This document shows, in pieces, positions 1 to 5,119 of a DNA stretch of 5,119 nt. The notes below the pieces were generated by a model. The model worked only from the letters and a program-made list of their open reading frames with translations, did not search any database and was not told the DNA's origin. Source of the stretch: Rhizobiaceae bacterium (GTDB lineage: Bacteria > Pseudomonadota > Alphaproteobacteria > Rhizobiales > Rhizobiaceae). Numbering within the stretch: the stretch's first letter is position 1; each line of letters opens with the position of its first letter. The stretch lies in the NCBI GenBank assembly GCA_004299545.1, contig SCRB01000031.1, positions 1 through 5,119 on the forward strand. Direction: 5' to 3'. The position numbers and the translations under genes were made by a program.

Positions 1-2232
1 CTCCCATCGCAAAAGCGCCTCGAAGCCTGCAACCGAGCGGTCTTCCAGCCTGACGATAGGCTGATAGGCGAGCTTGATCTCATGCCGCTCGATAGCGCGC
101 CGCAAATCGGATTCCAGTTGCAACCGGTCCGACCCGACCGAGCGGAAGGCCGGCCGGAAAGGCTCGATCCTGTCACCCCCGAAGCGCTTCGCCTGCTGCA
201 TGGCGAGTTCCGCGTCCTTGAGCATGTCCTCCGCGCTCGATTGCGACGCCGTCCAGCCGATGAGGCCGATCGATGCGGTAAGCACGATTTCACGCTTGGC
301 GAATGTGATTGGCGTGCGGACCGCCTGCCGGATGGCGTCGGCGACGCCGGCGACGCTGCCTGGGTCCTGTTCGGAGAGCAGCATCAGCGCGAACTGGTCG
401 CCCGTGAAGCGCGACAGCGAATCGCGGGGCTTGAGCAGCCTGTGCAGCCGCCGCGCCACCGTCAGCAGCATGGTGTCTCCCGCCGACATGCCGAGCGATT
501 CGTTCACGTGCTTGAAGCGATCGATGTCGATGACGAAAACGGTGGGGCGCACGTTTTCCTCGGTCTTGGCGATGGCGATCATCGCTTCGAGCCGGTTGAG
601 GAAAAGCTCGCGGTTCGGCAGGCCCGTCAGATTGTCGTGGACGGCGTCGTGGAGCAGCCGTTCCTCGGCCTTCTTATGTTCGGTCATGTCGACGAGCGTG
701 CCGACGCAGCGGATGATCTCGCCATCTGAACCGATGACCGGCCGCGCCCTCAATGTATACCAGTGATAGTGCCCGTCCGCTCCGCGCAGGCGGAAATCCT
801 GGGTGACTTTCCCCCGGCGATGCTCCAGCACGACGTCGAGCGTCGTACGGAAGGCGTCGCGGTCCTCCCCATGCAGCACCGGAAGCCAGGTACGCGCGGC
901 GCCGTGCAGGCTGCCTGCGGGGAGGCCCAGCAAGGGAGCTATGTCAGGCTTGGTGACGACCCTGTCGCGCGGCACGTCCCAGTCCCATACGAGATCGCCG
1001 GACCCCGAAATTGCCAGTGCCTGCCGTTCCAGATCGCTGAAAAGGCCCTGATGGACGCCACCGCCGGCGAGCGCGTGCTGCATCACTGTAAAGCCGATCA
1101 GGAGCACGATCAGGATCAGCCCGCCGTCGAGCGCGGGCTGCACGATGTCGTTGTTCAGCTTCCCCTCGATCGTCAGCCACGTGCCGACGAGCCAGACCAG
1201 CAACATCAGCCAGCTTGGAATGAGCATGATGGCGCGGTCGTAGGCACGGAAGCTGAAATAGCCGATCAGCCCGATCCCGATGACCGCGGTGGCGGCGAGC
1301 GAAATACGGGCAAGCCCGGCCGCGATCGCCGGATCGTAGACGGAAATCCCGGCAATCGCCGCCAGCGCGACGATCCAGGCAAAGACGCCGTAGCTGAAAT
1401 GGCCATGCCAGCGGTTGAGGTTGAGATAGGTGAAGAGGAAGACCAGGAGCGTGCCGGCAAGCGCCACCTCCGAACCGGCGCGCCATATCTGCTCGTTGCC
1501 GGGGGCCACCGCGAGGATTTTGGAGAGAAAGCCGAAATCGATGCAGATATAGGCAAGGACGGCCCATGCCAGCGCCGCCGTCGCGGGAAAGAGCGAGGTT
1601 CCCTTGACCACGAAGAGGATGGTGAGAAAGAGCGCCAGCAGGCCGGCTATGCCGATGACGATGCCGTGATAGAGCGTATAGGAATTGACGGTGTCCTTAT
1701 AGGCGCCGGGGTCCCACAGATAGATTTGCGGCAGCTTGGGCGAGGCGAGTTCGGCGACGAAGGTGACGACGGAATTCGGGTTGAGCGTGACGAGGAAGAC
1801 GTCGGAATCGGGCGACGGCTGGCGATCGAGGGCAAACCCTTCGCTCGGCGTTATCGCGGTGATGCGGTTCGAGCCGAGATCCGGCCAGATGATGCCCGAC
1901 CCGACGAGCCGGAAATGCGGCGCGACGATAAGCCTGTCGAGCTGCTGGTCGGTGGTGTTCGCGAGGGCGAAAACAGCCCAGTCGCCGCTCGATTTGGGAC
2001 CCTTCGCCTCGACCTCGATCCTGCGGACGACGCCGTCGACGCCAGGCGCTGTCGATACCTGGAAATTGCTTCCCTTGTTGCGATAGATCTGGACGGCTTT
2101 GGACAGGTCGAGCGCGACATCGTCGCGCGATATCTTGATCGGCTCGATCGCCAGGGCGGGCAGCGTGATGCTGGAAAGAACGAGGAATGCGAGAAGGAAA
2201 GCGGGCAGGCGCGGGATTTGAAATTTTTTCAC
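1..2232 (-). CDS. 7TM-PAS-GGDEF(degenerate)-EAL membrane signalling protein, C-terminus cut off
   Basis: Predicted inner-membrane c-di-GMP signalling protein. Only the first 744 codons are visible; the gene continues past the left edge. Start: GTG at 2232 is the first start codon after an in-frame TGA (2253-2251). It follows purine-rich AGGGAAGG/GAGGG and opens a clear signal peptide (residues 1-28, VKKF..., hydrophobic core, cut after ALA). Residues about 29-185 are a beta-rich periplasmic domain. Seven hydrophobic segments lie at about 189-386; the layout resembles the 7TMR-DISM receptors (family match inferred). PAS/PAC covers about 403-520 (WDWD at 416-419), then a GGDEF domain from about 530 (DNLTGLPN at 533-540). 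The signature is TGDQF (610-614), and the inhibitory-site RxxD is KPRD (601-604), so cyclase activity is unlikely. Asp569, Asn577, Asp586 and Asp612, equivalent to metal- and GTP-binding positions, remain. The EAL domain begins near 715, with YQPIV and intact EALLRW (738-743); its other catalytic residues are out of view. A c-di-GMP phosphodiesterase is the likeliest role. Confidence 0.93.
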   Translation of the reverse strand, partial: MKKFQIPRLPAFLLAFLVLSSITLPALAIEPIKISRDDVALDLSKAVQIYRNKGSNFQVSTAPGVDGVVRRIEVEAKGPKSSGDWAVFALANTTDQQLDRLIVAPHFRLVGSGIIWPDLGSNRITAITPSEGFALDRQPSPDSDVFLVTLNPNSVVTFVAELASPKLPQIYLWDPGAYKDTVNSYTLYHGIVIGIAGLLALFLTILFVVKGTSLFPATAALAWAVLAYICIDFGFLSKILAVAPGNEQIWRAGSEVALAGTLLVFLFTYLNLNRWHGHFSYGVFAWIVALAAIAGISVYDPAIAAGLARISLAATAVIGIGLIGYFSFRAYDRAIMLIPSWLMLLVWLVGTWLTIEGKLNNDIVQPALDGGLILIVLLIGFTVMQHALAGGGVHQGLFSDLERQALAISGSGDLVWDWDVPRDRVVTKPDIAPLLGLPAGSLHGAARTWLPVLHGEDRDAFRTTLDVVLEHRRGKVTQDFRLRGADGHYHWYTLRARPVIGSDGEIIRCVGTLVDMTEHKKAEERLLHDAVHDNLTGLPNRELFLNRLEAMIAIAKTEENVRPTVFVIDIDRFKHVNESLGMSAGDTMLLTVARRLHRLLKPRDSLSRFTGDQFALMLLSEQDPGSVAGVADAIRQAVRTPITFAKREIVLTASIGLIGWTASQSSAEDMLKDAELAMQQAKRFGGDRIEPFRPAFRSVGSDRLQLESDLRRAIERHEIKLAYQPIVRLEDRSVAGFEALLRWE

Positions 2233-2235
2233 TAG

Positions 2236-2250
2236 CCCTCGGCCTTCCCT
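2236..2250 (-). promoter_or_regulatory. Ribosome binding site for the GTG-initiated sensor gene
   Basis: The 18-nt gap between the acetyltransferase stop and GTG 2232 is purine-rich. AGGGAAGG (2250-2243) lies 10 nt from the GTG and GAGGG (2240-2236) only 3 nt from it. The first is the more plausible Shine-Dalgarno sequence, though its spacing is slightly long. No other ATG, GTG or TTG occurs in this frame between the upstream stop and GTG 2232, which supports the chosen start. Confidence 0.55.
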
Positions 2251-2865
2251 TCAGGCGGGCTTGCCGTGGCGATCACCCTCGACAAGCGAATAAAGATAAT
2301 GATCCTGCCAGCTGCCGTTGATCTTGAGATAGGATCGAAGCAGCCCTTCGCGCGTGAATCCGGCTTTTTCAAGTACGCGGATGGAACGTGCGTTTCCCGG
2401 GATGCAGGCCGCCTCGATCCGGTGCAGCCGCAGCACGTTGAAGGCATACGGTATGACCAGCCTCACCGCCTCGACCATGAGCCCTTTCCCCGCGAAGCGT
2501 TCCCCCACCCAATAGCCGATCTGCGCCGACTGCGCCACGCCGCGGCGGATATTTCCAACGGTAATCCCGCCGGCCAGCCTGCGCCCGGAATTCTCGATGA
2601 TGAAGAACGCGACGGCGTGGCCGCGCGCGAAATCCTCGCGGTAACGCTGAATGCGCTGGCGCCAGGCATGCCGCCCGAATTCATCGGGAGACCAGCGTGG
2701 CTCCCATGGTTCGAGGAAGCCGCGGCTTTCCTGCCGGAGCGCCGCCCATTCGTGAAGGTCGCCGGCCTCGGGAAGCCGGAGCGTCACGCGATCGCCTTTG
2801 AGCTTCGGCGTGTCGCGCCGGAGGAAGGGCAGCGCCAGCATCGGTGCAGACCCCAGGCGGGTCAT
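2251..2865 (-). CDS. GNAT family N-acetyltransferase, RimJ/RimL type
   Basis: A 204-residue cytoplasmic acetyltransferase of the GNAT fold, which transfers acetyl from acetyl-CoA to an amine. The sequence has the usual RimJ/RimL order: an N-terminal LKGDRVTLRLPEAGD strand, a central GYWVGERFAGKGLMVEAV block (the acetyl-CoA pyrophosphate loop, with RFAGKG as the R/QxxGxG/A motif), then LHRIEAACIPGNARSIRVLEKAGF and EGLLRSYLKING, typical of this subfamily. Length is slightly above the usual 170-200 residues because of an N-terminal extension rich in Leu, Arg and Pro. Family members acetylate N-termini of ribosomal proteins or other small substrates; the substrate cannot be read from sequence, so I give no symbol. 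The start is uncertain: ATG 2865 has no good Shine-Dalgarno sequence, and a second ATG at 2841 would remove eight residues without touching the domain. The gene sits 52 nt after the M16 peptidase stop and 18 nt before the sensor gene, so co-transcription is likely. Confidence 0.93.
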   Translation of the reverse strand: MTRLGSAPMLALPFLRRDTPKLKGDRVTLRLPEAGDLHEWAALRQESRGFLEPWEPRWSPDEFGRHAWRQRIQRYREDFARGHAVAFFIIENSGRRLAGGITVGNIRRGVAQSAQIGYWVGERFAGKGLMVEAVRLVIPYAFNVLRLHRIEAACIPGNARSIRVLEKAGFTREGLLRSYLKINGSWQDHYLYSLVEGDRHGKPA

Positions 2866-2917
2866 TTCAGGGCAGCGGACATGCGGTTTGAGCCATTCTG
2901 TCGAAATACCCGGAACC

Positions 2918-4210
2918 TTAAACAGCGATCCTGTGCGCCGGATGTCCGGTCGGGGAGAGCATGTCGCTGATCGCTTCGAAGGGTGCGAGCGCGCCGACAG
3001 GGCCGATCGCGGTGACGGTGGGCTTGGTGAAGAAAAGCCTGCCCGCGAGATCGCGCAGCCGCTCGGTCGTGATGGCGGAAAGCCTGTCGAGCAGTTCCTC
3101 AGTGCCGATCGGGCGGCCGTAAAGCATCAATTGCCGCGCCAGTTGCGAGGCGCGTGATGCCGAACTTTCCCGCGACATGACGAGGCCCGCGCGATACTGG
3201 GCGCGGGCCCGGTTCAGTTCTTCCGGAAGGATATTGTCGGCCGTTTTCCGCAATTCATCGAGGATGACCGGCACGAGCCGGTCGATATCCTGTTTGCCGG
3301 TCGCGGCGTGGACGCCGAATATGCCGGTGTCGGAAAAGCCCCAGTGGAAGGCATAGACCGAGTAGCAGAGGCCGCGCTTCTCCCTTACTTCCTGGAAAAG
3401 CCGCGAGGACATGCCGCCGCCGAGGATCATCGACAGAAGCTGCGATGAATAGAAATCGCGGACATGATAGGCGCGACCCTCGAAACCCAGGATGAATTGC
3501 GCGTCCATCAGTTCCCGGTTCTCGCGAAAGTCGCCGCCGACATAATGGGCATATTGCGGGGTGGGGCTTTCCGCCTTGGCACGAAAGCCACCAAGCCTGG
3601 ATTCGACTTCGCGCAGGAAGGCCTCGTGATCCACCTTGCCTGCCGCGACGACCACCATCCGGTCGGCGCCGTACTGCCTTTGCATGAAAGCGTGAAGCTG
3701 CGCCGAGGTGAAGGATTGAACGGTCTCGGGTGTGCCGAGGATGGAGCGCCCGATCGTCTGGTGGCGAAAGGCGGTCTCGGTGAAATGGTCGAAGACGACA
3801 TCGTCCGGCGTGTCGTGCGCGGCGCCGATTTCCTGCAGGATGACATGCTGCTCGCGATCGAGTTCGGACGGGTCGAACTTGGAATCGGTCAGGATGTCGG
3901 CAAGGATATCGATCGCGAGCGGCATGTCCTCCGAAAGAACGCGGGCATAAAAGGATGTCGTTTCCACGCTCGTCGCCGCGTTGATCTCTCCGCCGACGTC
4001 CTCGATTTCGGAAGCGATCGTCCAGGCGCTGCGCTTGCCGGTCCCTTTGAACGCCATATGTTCGAGGAGATGGGCGATGCCGTGCTCGTCGTCGCGCTCG
4101 TTGCGGGAACCCGATTTGACCCAAACCCCGAGAGCGACCGTATCGACATGGGGAAGGGTGTCCGTTGCGATCGTCAGGCCGTTCGCAAGACGGCTCACCT
4201 CAATACTCAT
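2918..4210 (-). CDS. M16 family zinc metallopeptidase (mitochondrial processing peptidase-like)
   Basis: A complete 430-residue pitrilysin/insulinase-superfamily protease with two M16 half-domains, the usual size for the single-chain bacterial relatives of the beta subunit of mitochondrial processing peptidase (M16B). The inverted zinc motif HLLEH is at residues 47-51: His47 and His51 bind zinc, Glu50 is the catalytic base. Glu127, in the VILQEI segment, lies 76 residues after His51, the spacing of the third zinc ligand in MPP, so the site looks complete. The C-terminal half carries GGGMSSRLFQEVREKRGLCYSVYAF-like features near 260-285: a glycine-rich loop and an R...Y pair that binds the substrate backbone. 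There is no signal peptide or membrane segment, so a cytoplasmic enzyme is expected, probably a dimer by analogy. ATG 4210 has a GGGAG/GAAG ribosome site 7-10 nt upstream. The gene follows thrC by 32 nt. The physiological substrate is unknown; the family degrades or processes peptides. Confidence 0.96.
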   Translation of the reverse strand: MSIEVSRLANGLTIATDTLPHVDTVALGVWVKSGSRNERDDEHGIAHLLEHMAFKGTGKRSAWTIASEIEDVGGEINAATSVETTSFYARVLSEDMPLAIDILADILTDSKFDPSELDREQHVILQEIGAAHDTPDDVVFDHFTETAFRHQTIGRSILGTPETVQSFTSAQLHAFMQRQYGADRMVVVAAGKVDHEAFLREVESRLGGFRAKAESPTPQYAHYVGGDFRENRELMDAQFILGFEGRAYHVRDFYSSQLLSMILGGGMSSRLFQEVREKRGLCYSVYAFHWGFSDTGIFGVHAATGKQDIDRLVPVILDELRKTADNILPEELNRARAQYRAGLVMSRESSASRASQLARQLMLYGRPIGTEELLDRLSAITTERLRDLAGRLFFTKPTVTAIGPVGALAPFEAISDMLSPTGHPAHRIAV

Positions 4211-4217
4211 AAAGGCA

Positions 4218-4226
4218 CTTCTCCCT
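4218..4226 (-). promoter_or_regulatory. Ribosome binding site for the M16 peptidase
   Basis: AGGGAGAAG on the minus strand ends 7 nt before ATG 4210; its GGGAG core ends 10 nt before. An ATG further up the gap (in CATATGAGT) is in another frame and stops after 11 codons, so ATG 4210 is the best start. The gap after thrC shows no hairpin followed by a T-run, which agrees with co-transcription from thrC. Confidence 0.55.
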
Positions 4227-4242
4227 GGGACTCATATGGCGC

Positions 4243-5119
4243 TCACTCCTGCCGACCCGCCGCACGCGAGTGGCGGAAGATATGATCTTCCACCATTTTG
4301 ATGTCCGAGGGAAGCGTCGTATACCGCTCTTCCCGCTGCATCAATTCGGCCAGTCTTGCCGGCAATGCCGGCGCAATCCCCGAGGCGGCTTCGACCGCTG
4401 CGGGAAATTTCGCCGGATGGGCAGTCGCGAGCACCACCATCGGAACATCGGAACGCGGCCGCTGCCGTGCCACATGCAGCGCGGTCGCACTGTGTGGATC
4501 GAGCAGATAGCCGTTTTTTTCCATAACCGAGCGGATCGTTGCCGCGGTCTCCTTTTCGGTCGAGCGACCGGCATCGAAACTGTCGCGGATGCGGTCGATT
4601 TGCATATCGTCGAGCATGAAGGCACCGGATTGCTTCAAGCTTTGCATCTCGATGCGAACGCCCGCTGCGTCACGCCCGTTTTCCTCGAACAGCAAACGCT
4701 CGAAATTGGATGAGATCTGAATGTCCATGGACGGCGAGGTCGTGGCGACCACCCGCCTTGTCTCGTAGCGTCCGGTTTCGAGCGTCCTCACAAGAATGTC
4801 GTTCTCGTTAGTGGCGATGACGAGCCGTTCGATGGGCAATCCCATGCGCCTGGCAGCATAGGCGGCGAAGATGTCGCCGAAATTGCCGGTGGGAACGGTG
4901 AAGGAGACGGGCCTGTCGGGTGCGCCGAGCGCAAGGGCAGCATAAAAGTAATAGACGATCTGGGCCATGATGCGGGCCCAGTTGATGGAATTGACCCCAG
5001 ACAGCGCGGTTTTGTCGCGGAACGCGTGGTCGTTGAACATGTCCTTCACCAGCGCCTGGCAGTCGTCGAACGTGCCATCGACCGCCAGCGCATGCACATT
5101 GGCGGCTGAAACGCCCGTC
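4243..5119 (-). CDS. thrC: Threonine synthase, C-terminal part (5' end beyond window)
   Basis: Catalyses the last step of threonine synthesis: O-phospho-L-homoserine to L-threonine and phosphate, using pyridoxal phosphate (PLP), in the cytoplasm. The open frame enters from the right edge (first whole codon at 5118) and gives 291 residues before TGA at 4245-4243, roughly the last 60% of a protein usually about 460 residues long. Recognisable blocks, also present in E. coli ThrC, are DGTFDDCQALVK near the fragment start, NSINWARIMAQIVYYF, the PLP-phosphate loop PTGNFGD (fragment residues about 76-82), IATNEND, LLDPHSATA and TAHPAKF near fragment residue 235. The length and blocks fit the ThrC type shared by enterobacteria, fungi and alphaproteobacteria rather than the shorter second type. 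The PLP-binding lysine is in the missing N-terminal part. A GTG at 5097 is internal (Val in NVHALAVDG), not a start. No frameshift is seen. As the first visible gene of the cluster, its promoter is outside the window. Confidence 0.96.
   Translation of the reverse strand, partial: TGVSAANVHALAVDGTFDDCQALVKDMFNDHAFRDKTALSGVNSINWARIMAQIVYYFYAALALGAPDRPVSFTVPTGNFGDIFAAYAARRMGLPIERLVIATNENDILVRTLETGRYETRRVVATTSPSMDIQISSNFERLLFEENGRDAAGVRIEMQSLKQSGAFMLDDMQIDRIRDSFDAGRSTEKETAATIRSVMEKNGYLLDPHSATALHVARQRPRSDVPMVVLATAHPAKFPAAVEAASGIAPALPARLAELMQREERYTTLPSDIKMVEDHIFRHSRAAGRQE

Larger units (their letters stand above)
1..5119 (-). other. Probable co-transcribed cluster: thrC - M16 peptidase - GNAT - 7TM/PAS/GGDEF/EAL
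   Basis: Four genes on the same strand are separated by 32, 52 and 18 nt, and I see no Rho-independent terminator (GC hairpin plus T-run) in any gap. A single transcript starting at or before thrC is the simplest reading. The 52-nt gap before the acetyltransferase is the only one with room for an internal promoter element, and I could not recognise one there. The grouping is an inference from spacing; the products share no pathway that I can name. Confidence 0.5.

Noticed and set aside
74..766. Two overlapping plus-strand open frames of 215-230 codons
   Set aside because: Both are opposite the PAS-GGDEF-EAL coding sequence, which has clear motifs on the minus strand. The plus-strand products are Ser/Arg-rich or Arg/Asp-rich shadows.
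944..1567. A 207-codon minus-strand open frame inside the sensor gene
   Set aside because: It is in a different frame from the 7TM-PAS coding sequence and gives an Arg/Ala/Gly-rich product with no membrane segments or motifs.
1..2232. Possible frameshift or pseudogene in the sensor region, because no long closed minus-strand frame is found there
   Set aside because: Direct translation from GTG 2232 to base 1 is open for all 744 codons. The frame simply lacks a stop inside the window.
763..2235. A 490-codon open frame on the plus strand
   Set aside because: It lies antisense to the sensor gene. Its product is a low-complexity mix rich in Arg, Asp, Glu and Gly with no recognisable domain, whereas the minus strand gives a signal peptide, seven helices and PAS-GGDEF-EAL. 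Long stop-free antisense frames are expected in GC-rich coding DNA.
2862..2882. A six-codon minus-strand mini-ORF (MSAALK) whose TGA overlaps the acetyltransferase ATG as ATGA
   Set aside because: It could in principle be a coupling leader, but it has no Shine-Dalgarno sequence and is too short to distinguish from chance.
2266..2970. A 234-codon plus-strand open frame across the acetyltransferase gene
   Set aside because: It is antisense to a clear GNAT domain, and its product has no recognisable family features.
3255..4124. A 289-codon minus-strand frame within the M16 peptidase
   Set aside because: Out of frame with the HLLEH-containing protein; Arg-rich composition typical of a shifted frame in GC-rich DNA.
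3464..4285. A 273-codon plus-strand frame opposite the M16 peptidase
   Set aside because: Antisense shadow of a complete and well-motified protease gene; no independent ribosome site or domain seen.
5095..5097. GTG as a possible start of threonine synthase
   Set aside because: The frame stays open to the window edge and the residues before it (VSAAN) continue a conserved ThrC block, so this is an internal valine in a gene cut by the edge.

Overview
The window looks like ordinary chromosomal DNA from a GC-rich alphaproteobacterium, probably of the order Hyphomicrobiales (Rhizobiales), perhaps Rhizobiaceae. This placement rests on GC-rich third codon positions, the protein sequences, and the order threonine synthase - M16 protease - GNAT acetyltransferase - c-di-GMP signalling protein. 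It is a judgement from recognition, not from a search.

All four genes are on the minus strand and are read from right to left. From the right edge: (1) the C-terminal 291 codons of threonine synthase (thrC, cut by the window edge); (2) after a 32-nt gap, a complete 430-residue M16 zinc peptidase related to the mitochondrial processing peptidase, with an intact HxxEH...E zinc site; (3) after a 52-nt gap, a complete 204-residue RimJ/RimL-type GNAT N-acetyltransferase; (4) after an 18-nt gap, a large membrane sensor that starts at GTG 2232 and runs off the left edge. Its visible 744 residues hold a signal peptide, a periplasmic domain, seven transmembrane segments, a PAS domain, a degenerate GGDEF domain (TGDQF) and the start of an EAL phosphodiesterase domain. 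Because its stop lies outside the window, this gene is easily missed. The long plus-strand open frames opposite it are shadows.

The short gaps, the common strand and the lack of any visible terminator suggest one transcription unit, but the four products do not form an obvious pathway: amino-acid synthesis, proteolysis, acetylation and second-messenger signalling. I see no RNA gene, mobile element, CRISPR array, repeat family or attachment site. The most interesting point is the sensor protein. Its GGDEF domain has lost key catalytic positions but keeps residues that bind GTP and metal, next to what looks like a sound EAL start, which fits a GTP- or ligand-regulated c-di-GMP phosphodiesterase. 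I found no convincing sign of a wholly new system.
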